NCBI GenBank assembly: GCA_009746045.1
Contig: RPFO01000015.1
Location: 917,529 to 981,528 of the forward strand
Direction of reading: 5' to 3'
Source: Mesostigma viride
Lineage: Eukaryota; Streptophyta; Mesostigmatophyceae; Mesostigmatales; Mesostigmataceae
DNA length: 64,000 nt
Shown here: one piece after another, positions 54,142 through 64,000 of the stretch
Position numbering within the stretch: the stretch's first letter is position 1
Layout: every line of letters starts with the position of its first letter
Translations under genes and position numbers: made by a program
Notes under the pieces: generated by a model
Seen by the model: only the letters and a program-made list of their open reading frames with translations
Databases searched by the model: none
Told to the model about the DNA's origin: nothing

Positions 54142-55483
54142 GAATTTGTTTGGTTAACGAACAACCGTTGATGAACTGGCCGCGCAATTCAATAATTCTT
54201 TGTTTGTTTTGTACTGTATATCCCAGCCGACTGCACTGCTCTTACCGCCAGTAAAAGCAATTTAAAGCATATTTGTCAGCCAAAGATTTAATATCATACT
54301 TCGTTTTTTACCGCGAAAGAGGCGCTTTTTGCAGTCAAAGAAGATTTATTTACACTTTCTTTGTTTGTTTGGTAGCTAGAAAAACGACAGGGGAATAATC
54401 TCGGGCATTAGTTATTTGAAAGTCTGTTGTTTTATTTATCGTTTGCAGGTGGTCGACGCCCAGCCTCATAATTATTTAATAAAGCCAATAATGCGAGGGG
54501 TGTAGTGCGTTAACCGTTAATTAAGGTAGTTGTACAAGGTTCCCAAGACTGACAAACATAAAACTCGCCCGTCGACCCCTTGGGCCGGTCCGAATCCACC
54601 ATACAATAATTAATCACGACTCACTAAAGAAACCAAACCAGTCAAAGATTCGATAAGCAACCAGCGGACCCCGACAGGCGGCCACTATAGACTCTCTGCG
54701 GCCCATGTGCGGCCGTGGGATACAAATGAACTGAACTGAACTGAACAGGTCCCCAGCTAATCTTAGCCGGTGCAACCAAATACAAATCCTTGCAAGCAAG
54801 TCGTATAATAAAACCTTATTTTCTCGGACCACTAATTAATAGCCACCGACTCTTATAAACAACCGGGTTATCCAAGGAAAATTCAGGCGAACATGAAACC
54901 CTTCGTACAGATCGGTTTAGTCAACCCATGTCGCAGACAGCCTTCCACATGCAGGCCAAGGCATAGCGGCCCTATAGATCTTAATTCCCGCATGCGTTAA
55001 TTAAGGGGTCCGGACGGACCGGAATTATTTCGCGCCAAAAAATTCGCGCCGGTACCCGGCACGTGAAATTGTGGTGCACGATGCGCGTAACCCTTGCGCC
55101 AAGTTGGCCATGGCGACGTGCGTTAGGTAATAAATGCAGTAATATGGCAATAAGACCGCAGAAAATTATGCAGATGCGTCAAATCAAAGTTTCGTCATGA
55201 TCTTGCGTAGCCAAAGATGCATTATTGACGAGATCGATGCCATTTTTCATCCGCGTTTGCGAGGGGGTCTGGCCCGGAAAAAAAAAAAATAATAAGTTAT
55301 AGACACGTGACTGCGTCACGTGAGCATAAGTTCTCAGTGGGAGGCCGGGAACATGGGATGGAATGGATGATGTAAGCTAATAATCTAGGTCCTAGTTACA
55401 GGGTTGCGGGCACCACGGCCCGAATCACTATTATGAATGCCATACGCGGTCACACGCGGAGCCCCCACAGACTTGGGGGTGGT
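54142..55483. other. No gene seen
   Basis: AT-rich sequence without protein-like ORFs. Notable only for ACTGA x4 near 54730, a 13-base A run near 55279 and the short palindrome CACGTGACTGCGTCACGTG near 55304-55322. Confidence 0.4.
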
Positions 55484-56034
55484 TGTTACGTCCTAAACTT
55501 CTACCACCACCTCTACCTCTACCCGGCCTAATAACGCTACCTAAACTAGTCAGGCCACCTCTACCTAATCCCCTAGCAAAAGACGAACGAGACGATCCAG
55601 ATCTCAATGCATTTACGTATGTATTACTATAATACGCCATAAGCCATTTACACAGACCCGTTTACTCCAGGAATAGAGGAAGGAAACACAACTGCACTGC
55701 CGTGACCCAAGCTAATGTGTGTTAATTCACGCCGAGTGCCAACACGAGGGGTAGAACGTGCATAAATGATCACCAACGGTCCAGCATGCTCGGGCCGACC
55801 TGGCCCTCGCCTACAAATGTACAGATGCACGCTGGTCCACTACATTCTGCCCGAAGGATAAGGACCACTAGTAAAGTACGCGGCGCGACGCTCAAAAGCA
55901 TCCAATGCACCACAGTACTGTTACAAGGACAACAGTGTCCCAGTACAAACTACACGTAAACCTAGGAACGACCGAGGCAAGGGAGTCACCTAATTTACGT
56001 CCGTAACTACAACGAATTGTTACGCGACGTAACA
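55484..56034 (-). repeat. K2: 3' LTR of gypsy element J
   Basis: 551 bp, TGTTACGTC...GACGTAACA (TG/CA with a 9-bp inverted end). On the minus strand a G-rich tract (GTGGGGGGGGAGG) lies directly before it, as a polypurine tract should. Hence it ends the minus-strand gypsy element to the right. Confidence 0.75.
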
Positions 56035-56400
56035 CCTCCCCCCCCACAAAGGTAGGGAGCCCTCTCCCTACGCACAGGGAGGAAACCAAAGGGGTAGGAA
56101 GAACCTAATGCACCCAGCACACACCAACACAATCGACAGGCCATCCAAGATACAAAGCACCAACAAGTTAACTCGGTTCCACCCCGAGTGGTGTAGGGTT
56201 AACCAGCACCAAGCCTGGTGGGAGGATCCCCTAACTGCCTGGCACAGAGGCCTTGCCGGGAGGGACGGCACTGGGCAGGACACACAGAGTAAACAAATCA
56301 GCACCAAGGACCAAGAACGACCAATCAACTGGCCAGAATATGAGGGCGACTCTATATACCGGAGGGACAACACCCTCAGGTCGGGCCTAAGGCCCTCTAT

Positions 56401-57850
56401 CTAGTTGCCATCAGTCTGGTAAGTGCCACGCGAGGCCAGCAGAACATCCAGATACGCATGGTAGTGGGCCACGTCGTCGGCATTATCATGCCTATCTACA
56501 GTGAGGAAAACATCGGCCCACACGCCATCAGGAAAAAGGCCCAGAAAGGCCCAGTAATACCTATGCTGCGTAAGGACCACCTGGCCACGGGCCCAGTCCA
56601 GGAAGCCACAGGCAAAGAGGCGTAGGAAAGGCTCTACCGCGATCAAACAGAGAGCCCGCAGGAGTAGGCGATAGTACCGGATCCGATGACGCAAGCCCGT
56701 CGGGAAGAACAGATCTAGCAGAGACTCCACATTAGCCGGCCACAACCTGATGTGCCGAACCTCACGTGAGCGCCACCGACGAGCGCACTGTCGCGACCCG
56801 AACGTCTCTAGATAGTCGCTAGCCCGAGGGGGAGGATGGCCACGGGAGTCCAGGCCCTGGCCCGGGAGGGGCTCTGGACGGCGGGCATCCCACTCCAGGA
56901 GGGGCTGCAGGAGAACCGCGCCATACGTAGCACCAGCCACCGCAGGATACTCGACCGTAAGGGCATCTGAGGCCATAATACCCAGAGGCGGAGGGTAAGC
57001 CCACTGGTGACCACCGTAGGTGTCCAAGTCGTTGTGACGCCTCGCCCAACGATACAGGACTCGCCGAACCAGGATCTCACCCTGGAACACAGGATCTGCT
57101 AAAATAACCATGTCGCACGGAGGCCGATCGGTATCAACGGGTAGGCTACGGTCACGCGGCGCCCGACACACCTGGGAGAACCCATAGGACATGGGCGAAA
57201 TAGCCAGCTCGGCAGCGACGCGCGGCAGGTCACACTGCCGGCAGGCGATCGCAGACATACCGTACCCAGGAACTGGCGAATCCCGCGACTCCGGCGTAGC
57301 ATGCACCACAGAGGGGGCCCGATCCCGGTCGCCCTGGGACAACTCCCTTAAGGAGTCGGTAGCGCGGAGGGCGCGATGATCAATGCCGCTGGCCCTAACA
57401 ACGCAGCCAAAGAGCGCGGAGCTGAAGGCGCCAGAACCGAAACAGGGGTAGGATCCTGCACAGGCGCAGAGGGCGCTGGCGCCACAGGAGGCCGCGACGG
57501 ATCCGCTGCCGAAGGAGACCGCGACGGACCCGCCACCGCAGCTGGCACCCTGGTCTCAGGTGGAGGCGCACCCTCAGGCCACATGTTGAAAATGGGGCCC
57601 ATGGGCACAGGCACCTTGCCATAAAACTGGCTACCATCCAGGCTCCAGTCTGGCACTGGAATCCGCTGCGGGGGACCACCCTGCCAGAGCCTGGGAAGCC
57701 CACTCGTATCGCCGAAGAAGCCCCGCGATGGCTGCGACGGAGCTCGTGGAGGCTCGGAAGCAGCGACGGCAGGCGCGACCGCAGGGGCAGAAGACTCGCC
57801 CGAAGGCGCAGGCACAGCGGTCACAGGCGCGGAGGCAGCAGGAGCATGTA
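56401..57850 (-). pseudogene. Unknown ORF at the 3' end of gypsy J
   Basis: Two frames that likely were one: a Pro/Ala/Ser-rich part (57350-57850) and a 313-residue part (56401-57342) that overlap in the ALRATDSL region with a one-base shift. The second part has Trp/Arg-rich helices (SLLDLFFPTGLRHRIRYY, ALCLIAVEPFLRLFACGF) and ends YQTDGN. No zinc knuckle, protease or integrase motif. It could be a Gag or an extra 3' ORF brought next to RNase H by deletion. Not recognised. Confidence 0.45.
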
Positions 57851-58122
57851 CAGGATAGTTACGCTCCGCGGGGAGCATTGTCCTAGAGATATACCCAATT
57901 CGCTGTAAGCCCTGACCCTGATCCTGGAGAAGGACGCCCCCTATAGCTACCTTACTAGCGTCTGTAGCTACCACAAAGGGTTTGTATCGGGTAGGATGAG
58001 TACGGAAGGAGAGAGGAGTAGGGATTTTAAACACTGGAAAGCAGACTGACACTCACTACTCCAGATAAAGGGGATATCTTTCTTTAATAAATGATTGATA
58101 GGGGCTGCTATAGTTGCAAAAC
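57851..58122 (-). pseudogene. Gypsy RT end and RNase H start of J
   Basis: Reads ATIAAPINHLLKKDIPF, then with a frameshift FVVATDASKVAIGGVLLQDQG and AERNYPVH, the classic start of gypsy RNase H. It then changes abruptly into Pro/Ala-rich sequence. Confidence 0.75.
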
Positions 58123-58771
58123 AGTTAGCATTTTGGGTAACCAATATGCTAAGTGGATGCAGTTTGGAAAGACCTTTCCAACGCCGTGCTGACCGCCTGA
58201 AACAGACAAGGGACAAGAAAGATATGAGGTCCCGAAGTCCTATAGCCGTCCGCGGTTGGCGAGGGTGCAACCTTCTGGGGTAGTGGACAGGACACGTGGC
58301 AGGCCGTGCCTGCACAGGCTTAGCCTGACTATCACGTGACTGTAGTCCACGTAGATCAGGAGGGACAGCAGCCTGCGACTGGTGGGGTACTGGAACTGGC
58401 ACAAGGCTGCAAGGATACTAGGTCTTGCAGGCTTGTGACAGGTCCTGTCCTTCCTAGGTTGCAGGTAGCTAGGTAAATCCAGTTCGTCCTGGCTCTGCAA
58501 GGATGCCAGTGGACGTTGAGGATTTGCTAGCAAGCCTGCAACATGCCTCGTCACACCGATGGGAACGAGGAGCAACAAAGAGACATATAGCTTGGTCATG
58601 GGGATGGCCAAGCTATCTCGGAAGCACGCGCTCTGGTTGCCCACTTGAACGTGGAAGTGACCAACAAGGTGTGGCTTGGTGTTTGGGCTAAAGGTTGCTG
58701 TCCCCAGCAATTGGCTCAAGCTCTGCGTGAAAGACCAAGAGCTCACACGCTCTGGGCTGGTTCATCTAACT
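58123..58771 (+). repeat. D 5' LTR
   Basis: 649 bp; differs from the 3' LTR by a two-base indel near 58239 and one substitution near 58345. Confidence 0.88.
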
Positions 58772-58798
58772 CGTACTATTGGTTCCGTGGCGCATTTC

Positions 58799-59818
58799 AT
58801 GTCGGAAGAAATTCCGGCGCTTGAGCAATCGCCAAGCCAAGGAGCCGCAGTGCCGCGGCAGGAGGCAGAAAGACCTCTGCATCCATACAGCCAGCCAGAA
58901 ACCGCGTCCACGTTTGTACAAGCTGCGCATTTGGCGAGGGGCTTGGCGCGGGGAGGCTGGGTAGCTGTTTTCGGCAACTCGGAAGGGCCGTCTGCCAACG
59001 ACCCTGTTGTGATGCGTGTGCGGGCCACGACTTCTCCAGGGGAGACGAGTCGTGTGACGGTGGAGCGCTTGATTGCGCTGAGAGACGAGGTCGCAGCGCT
59101 TATCTACAGCCTTGAGATCGCCTATCAAGGTGGTCACGTTACGCTGCACGGTTTGGATCTTGCTCGAGAGGCGTTGGGACAGCTAGTCGCCATCAGCCTT
59201 GGTGCCACCCGATTATTTAACCATTGGGTCGCAACGAGTTCCCTCGGTGAAGGGACGAACGCTTCACATCTCGTGCGTGACGCGCAGGTGCGTGAGCAGG
59301 ACAGCCCCTGGTCCTCGCAAGAAGTAGTTGCTCAAACCTGTGAGCACCTTGTTAACATTTTGCTTCAAGAGTCGCGAGGCCACGCAGATCGGTGGCTTAT
59401 CACCACGCGTCCTGCCGGCATCTGGTCCACATTAGACACTCCTCGTGTTGTTGGAGCCCCCGGTGCATACGGTCCGTCGGTGGAAATCGTCACAGGTCGG
59501 GACCTGTCTCCACAGGCAGTGCACGACGAGTTCGTCGACCGCCCGTCGGGTGTTATTGCACGCTCGTCCCAGCAGTTGGACGAGGGAGACGGTTCTGCAG
59601 CAGGGTTCTCCGAGCGGCAACGTGCAGATTATCACATCCCGCCGGAGCCGCTGCACGACTACAGCACTTACGGCCCTGGGGCATACAACGAGCGACGAGG
59701 TGGGGGAGGACGTTGGGTGCGTAACGTGGTGTGGGGCAGGCGCCCTAACGAGAGGCGTGTGCCGTTTGACCAAACCACAGACGGGAGGCCCGTCAGTCGC
59801 CTTCTTGGCATCCTGTAA
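58799..59818 (+). CDS. ORF0-like protein, sole gene of D
   Basis: 339 residues, ATG at 58799, 27 bases after the LTR, the same position as ORF0 in A. Intact. By eye it aligns with A ORF0: LVAISLGATRLFNHWVATSS against AISSLTGYQRNLQNWASTR, and HLVNILLQESRGHADRW against NLVAFLSALREWIPAGW. The C-terminal 110 residues differ (Arg/Gly-rich, GAYNERRGGGG). No zinc finger, enzyme motif or membrane segment. As the only protein of a young mobile element it is probably useful in cis: packaging, a Gag-like shell or a leader function are guesses. Confidence 0.7.
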   Translation: MSEEIPALEQSPSQGAAVPRQEAERPLHPYSQPETASTFVQAAHLARGLARGGWVAVFGNSEGPSANDPVVMRVRATTSPGETSRVTVERLIALRDEVAALIYSLEIAYQGGHVTLHGLDLAREALGQLVAISLGATRLFNHWVATSSLGEGTNASHLVRDAQVREQDSPWSSQEVVAQTCEHLVNILLQESRGHADRWLITTRPAGIWSTLDTPRVVGAPGAYGPSVEIVTGRDLSPQAVHDEFVDRPSGVIARSSQQLDEGDGSAAGFSERQRADYHIPPEPLHDYSTYGPGAYNERRGGGGRWVRNVVWGRRPNERRVPFDQTTDGRPVSRLLGIL

Positions 59819-60114
59819 TCCCAGCCATTGAGCTAGGTAATGTACCTTGACCTTAATCCAACACCAAGTTCCCAAGGAAAGGTTGGGAGCTGACCAAGGG
59901 GTCAGGGGATAACCTGGGGTGACCTCTGATTCACTGGCCAGCATACCTAAGCTGTTCCAAGGGCACATATGTTGTGTTCCCAAAAGGAAGGCAGGAACCT
60001 GGGCCCTGACAGGTCTGATCAACCTCAAGGGACCAAGCGATCTGTGGCTGAGTAGGCACAAGCTAGGCTAGGTTGTTTCAAGCTGGTCCAGCTCCAAAAA
60101 GAAGAAAGGGTTGG
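59819..60114 (+). other. D 3' region and polypurine tract
   Basis: Resembles E 52800-53036 (AGGTTCCCAA, AAGGTTGGG, GGTCAGG blocks). Ends AAAAAGAAGAAAGGG before the LTR. No B-box found. Confidence 0.65.
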
Positions 60115-60761
60115 AGTTAGCATTTTGGGTAACCAATATGCTAAGTGGATGCAGTTTGGAAAGACCTTTCCAACGCCGTGCTGACCGCCTGAAACAGACA
60201 AGGGACAAGAAAGATATGAGGTCCCGAAGTCCTAGCCGTCCGCGGTTGGCGAGGGTGCAACCTTCTGGGGTAGTGGACAGGACACGTGGCAGGCCGTGCC
60301 TGCACAGGCTTAGCCTGACTATCACGTGACTGTAGTCCACGTAGACCAGGAGGGACAGCAGCCTGCGACTGGTGGGGTACTGGAACTGGCACAAGGCTGC
60401 AAGGATACTAGGTCTTGCAGGCTTGTGACAGGTCCTGTCCTTCCTAGGTTGCAGGTAGCTAGGTAAATCCAGTTCGTCCTGGCTCTGCAAGGATGCCAGT
60501 GGACGTTGAGGATTTGCTAGCAAGCCTGCAACATGCCTCGTCACACCGATGGGAACGAGGAGCAACAAAGAGACATATAGCTTGGTCATGGGGATGGCCA
60601 AGCTATCTCGGAAGCACGCGCTCTGGTTGCCCACTTGAACGTGGAAGTGACCAACAAGGTGTGGCTTGGTGTTTGGGCTAAAGGTTGCTGTCCCCAGCAA
60701 TTGGCTCAAGCTCTGCGTGAAAGACCAAGAGCTCACACGCTCTGGGCTGGTTCATCTAACT
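60115..60761 (+). repeat. D 3' LTR
   Basis: 647 bp, starts AGTTAGCATTTTGGG, ends TCATCTAACT. Confidence 0.88.
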
Positions 60762-61790
60762 GAAACGAGGGATAAAACGCCTATAGTAAGAGGCAATCCC
60801 TAAGAAACTACGTACACTTTTAACGTCGGTAGGGGTAGGCCAATCCTGAATTGACTTAGTTTTATCCGGGTCGGTAGCGACACCGGCATCTGACAAAACA
60901 TGTCCTAAAAACGGTACACTCCTACCAGAACGAACTTTAGCACGGCGAGCCCACAAGGAATATTCAGACATTATTTCTAAGACTTTCTTTAAATCACGTA
61001 GGTGCGTTTCAAAATCAGGGGAGTAAATAAGGATGTCATCTAAGTAAGCCTGAGCACAAGAACGATCGTGCTCAGCTAAAGACACAGAGGAGAAGGAAGG
61101 ATCCTTTAAATCAGAGGACACTTGGGGAAGGTGAGAATTACCCATAACAGGTCTAAGCACTTCATTCATCAACATTTGAAAAGAGGCAGGAGAATTACAG
61201 AGTCCCATAGCCGCTACTCTAAACTGATAATGACCAAAAGGGGTAGCAAAGGCGGTTTTATGACAATCCTCGGGCGCTATACGCAGTTGCCAAAAACCAT
61301 CCGCACAATCCAGTACAGTGAAACAGGTAGGACCTTTAACCTTATTAAATATATCATCAATACGAGGTAGAGGGTATTTAGACTTCACAGTGATATCATT
61401 TAACTTCCTATAATCAGTAACTAAACGAAACTTGCCATTTGGCTCAGGGACTAACAGGACACCAGCTGAGTAGGGGGAGTTACTAGGCTCTATCAATCCT
61501 GCTTCTAATAGTGATACTAACATATGTTTTAGTTCCTTTAACTCGGTAGGGCCCATTCTATACATCGGAGAGTGCGTAGGAACTGCACCGTCCTTAATAA
61601 CTACACGGTGTAAAACAGAACGAGGAGGAGGATAAGAAGGAGTCTTTTCTTCAAAAACTTTGGAGGAATCTATCACAGCCATGTATCTTACTATTTCGTT
61701 TTCAGTAAATCCCACCCCTATTGTATCCACTGTGTTCACATCTATATCCACACTATTATTAGGGATAGGTATCTCCTGTACTTCTAACTG
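60762..61790 (-). pseudogene. pol: Reverse transcriptase of gypsy element J
   Basis: Minus-strand frame with FRLVTDYRKLN, CFTVLDCADGFWQLRI, FQMLMNEVLRPVMG, YLDDILIYSPDF and VRSFLGIASYYRRFIPRF, i.e. the gypsy RT blocks in order. An extra stretch of about 25 residues (SSDLKDPSFSSVSLAEHDRS) lies just before YLDD. D interrupts it after IPRF; the frame resumes at 58122. Confidence 0.85.
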
Positions 61791-61793
61791 AAG

Positions 61794-63267
61794 GAATCGG
61801 ATTTCTCTGAAAATAGTTTCTTATAATGGGCGAGAACGAACGCCGCAATCGAAGTGTTCCTGACGGCGGCAAAGATTACGTGGCACGCTTTTGGGGTTCC
61901 AGTTTCGCTGGCATGGCCGGCGACTAGGGCCGTTTAGCGGATGATAATCAGTTTGGATTTTGTAACTGGGTGATTAGTTACGGGCAGTTTTCGTTGTTGT
62001 TCAGGCGGTTAAAAAGGTCGTATTTATAAGGCCTTTTAATTTTGTATGCTGGCCTGAAACTGCCTTTGATTGGCGACTAGTGTAGTTAAAAGTTCTGACT
62101 CGAATCATTTTGCTGACATTTCGTAGTTGCCGGTCTGACATAGTTGTGTCAGTAAGGCTGGGATTTTTTTAGGGGCGTTGCCATGTAGCGTGTTGTGTCG
62201 TCTTTTTAGGGACCTTGCGAGGAAGGGGAAGGTCTTTTTTCTTGCATGACGCTGGGCACGCGTTGGCCGAGGCTATGGTGATGCAAGGAATGCCGACGCC
62301 TCCCCGGCCTTGTGCCCGCTCGGGCGCAGGGCTTAATTAAATTAACAGACGGGCGGCAGCCCCTGAGCTTCCGGTTTCACGGAAGTCACAGCGGCTGCCA
62401 AGTGTCCGGACTGATTCTCACTTTGGATCTGGGTCCGGATGGTTGGGAATCTGCGCAGGAGGTTGGGCTGCGCTAGTGCAATATTCAGATCGAATATGAA
62501 GGGGAAGATCTGCTTGTCGAAACGGAAGGGCTGGCCTGCGTGGCAGCCTTGTACCTGAGGATGCTTGCGCTTCGGGTTAAGGTTCTGTGACGTTGGCTGG
62601 CCTGCCTTGGGCTGGTTCGTACCTGGGGATGCTTGCGCTCCGGGTTGGACTAGTTGAGGTCGTGGCGATAATTTTAATAAATTTAAAAATATTTTCACTC
62701 ACACCGTTGTTTGGCGCGCGGTCTCGGCGCTGGGGGTGAGGGCTGATATGCGGCCTTGATTATATGCCTAACGGTAAATCTGTTAGCATGGTAGGTGCGG
62801 GGGTGTGCCCCCTATCAAGGACGATGCTCTCCTAAAGGGGTCGTGGCGAAATATAGTGAGAAACGAAACTTGGGGTTTCGGTAATTGCTTGATCGCTGTG
62901 TCTTCTGCTTTGTCTTCGCAACAACAACAACTCCTGTTGCCGATCAGAGGGGAGGCCTTCTTTGGGGTCGGTGGCGGGCCCTGCAAAGGGTCAATTCGCG
63001 AGAATGTGGTTACCTATAACAGTGCATCAATGCATCCACAGCTGCTGGTGTTAAAACGGGGTCCATTGCGGCAGGGCATTCTCTATGGACACGCGGTCCT
63101 TGGAAAGAGGGGAGCGGCTTTGAGTCAGCCAGGCGTGGGGGAGTTGGGGTTTCGCAAACTTTGCTCGGAGAATTGCAAATGGCAGGGGACGCCACTTTGC
63201 TGTCCATTTTAAGCGACCACTTAATGTTTTCAATAAGAAGTTGGTGGAGTGGGAGCAATGGATACAC
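61794..63267 (+). repeat. Tandem repeat unit, copy 1 (1474 bp)
   Basis: Its first 452 bases (61794-62245) recur at 63268-63719 and its last 127 (63144-63270) at 63748-63874. The middle part (62246-63143) is absent from copy 2. Two ~28-bp near-repeats (CCTG.GGATGCTTGCGCT.CGGGTT) lie near 62553 and 62621. Confidence 0.85.
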
Positions 63268-63874
63268 GAATCGGATTTCTCTGAAAATAGTTTCTTATAA
63301 TGGGCGAGAACGAACGCCGCAATCGAAGTGTTCCTGACGGCGGCAAAGATTACGTGGCACGCTTTTGGGGTTCCAGTTTCGCTGGCATGGCCGGCGACTA
63401 GGGCCGTTTAGCGGATGATAATCAGTTTGGATTTTGTAACTGGGTGATTAGTTACGGGCAGTTTTCGTTGTTGTTCAGGCGGTTAAAAAGGTCGTATTTA
63501 TAAGGCCTTTTAATTTTGTATGCTGGCCTGAAACTGCCTTTGATTGGCGACTAGTGTAGTTAAAAGTTCTGACTCGAATCATTTTGCTGACATTTCGTAG
63601 TTGCCGGTCTGACATAGTTGTGTCAGTAAGGCTGGGATTTTTTTAGGGGCGTTGCCATGTAGCGTGTTGTGTCGTCTTTTTAGGGACCTTGCGAGGAAGG
63701 GGAAGGTCTTTTTTCTTGCCCACCCACCCTCCCTGTGTTTTGTTGTCTTGGGGTTTCGCAAACTTTGCTCGGAGAATTGCAAATGGCAGGGGACGCCATT
63801 TTGCTGTCCATTTTAAGCGACCACTTAATGTTTTCAATAAGAAGTTGGTGGAGTGGGAGCAATGGATACACGAA
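63268..63874 (+). repeat. Tandem repeat unit, copy 2 (shortened)
   Basis: Head and tail of the unit joined through a 28-base filler (63720-63747). One substitution in the tail. Ends CACGAA like copy 1. Confidence 0.85.
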
Positions 63875-63891
63875 CATACATAATAAATATC

Positions 63892-64000
63892 AGTTAACGT
63901 AAAGGATTTACGTTAGATGGATAGAGATTGTTACGCTCTCTCCAGCGGCACCTTGAACGCCTCATTTGGTTAAGGAACGTAAAAGTTATGACGTTTCCTA
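63892..64000 (+). repeat. A-family LTR, fourth copy, cut by window end
   Basis: Starts AGTTAACGTAAAGGATTTACG; differs from LTR 1 at two bases in the first 109 (CTCTCCAGC against CTTTCCAAC). Flanked on the left by ATATC. A further A-family element probably continues beyond the window. Confidence 0.85.

Larger units (their letters stand above)
58123..60761 (+). mobile_element. Element D: small LTR element with a single ORF0-like gene
   Basis: LTRs 58123-58771 and 60115-60761, almost identical, AGTTAGCA...CTAACT. Flanks AAAAC and GAAAC are a near-match 5-bp duplication, and the split gypsy RT reads on across them. The only ORF is 58799-59818. D shares LTR blocks and the 3' region with E, so E-like elements are plausible providers of Pol. 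Confidence 0.88.
55484..61793 (-). mobile_element. Gypsy element J, truncated, split by D
   Basis: Minus-strand order: RT (61751-60762), element D, rest of RT and RNase H start (58122 to about 57855), then a joined extra ORF (57855-56401), a noncoding stretch and the K2 LTR. Integrase, Gag and the 5' LTR are missing. The right edge is cut by the tandem repeat at 61794. Confidence 0.7.

Noticed and set aside
62805-63212. 135-residue ORF in the tandem repeat unit
   Set aside because: The second copy of the unit lacks most of it and no motif is visible; likely chance.

Overview
This is nuclear eukaryotic DNA made almost entirely of LTR retrotransposons, most of them nested inside one another and broken, plus decayed transposase-like genes, fold-back repeats and minisatellites. 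Coding patterns and copia/gypsy families with zinc-knuckle Gag and a PHD-finger integrase suggest an alga or similar lineage with a repeat-rich genome of moderate GC. A red alga is only a guess. I see no complete rRNA or tRNA gene, no CRISPR array, and no host housekeeping gene I can name.

Layout. Positions 1-507 and 25005-26260 are the two halves of a copia-type gag (element I, minus strand). It is split by a 24.5 kb array at 508-25004 made of LTR, internal region A1, LTR, internal region A2, LTR, all flanked by one 5-bp duplication (CTACC). A2 is itself split by element B (8864-18270, duplication GTTCG), and B carries a gypsy fragment with a PHD finger (H, about 12062-15190). From 26261 to 26989 there are large palindromes and a tRNA-like fragment. 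Next, on the minus strand, come B-prime (26990-28065, an internally deleted relative of B), A3 (28066-30596, an older relative of A) and F (30597-36137), which is split by the gag-only element G (31970-34768). From 36478 to 40069 lies a broken transposase-like gene interrupted by a LINE-like fragment. It is followed by a 523-bp palindrome of palindromes (40221-40743), a small PHD-type ORF, and two minisatellite-bearing ORFs (41822-42328 and 43730-45723). Element E (46133-53701) sits in a gypsy-type LTR (K1). A second such LTR (K2, 55484-56034) ends a minus-strand gypsy element J (to about 61790), which is split by the small element D (58123-60761). A tandem 1.47 kb repeat (61794-63874) and the start of a fourth A-type LTR (63892-64000) close the window.

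Main discovery candidate. Families A, B and E share features I do not know from described copia lineages. Pol is ordered integrase, retropepsin-like protease, reverse transcriptase, RNase H, so the protease lies after rather than before the integrase. The protease triad reads DTN or DTQ instead of DTG/DSG. Where the region is present (A and B), the RT catalytic box reads HGDD instead of YVDD. LTR ends are AGTT...AACT in A, B, D and F (E starts AGTT but ends AAAT), not TG...CA. A and E carry a perfect tRNA T-arm/B-box motif in the 3' untranslated region. Family A also has an extra ORF before gag (ORF0), and a likely homologue of ORF0 is the only gene of element D.

Most copies are frameshifted. 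Several lesions lie in homopolymers and are shared by A1 and A2, so assembly error must be weighed against true decay.
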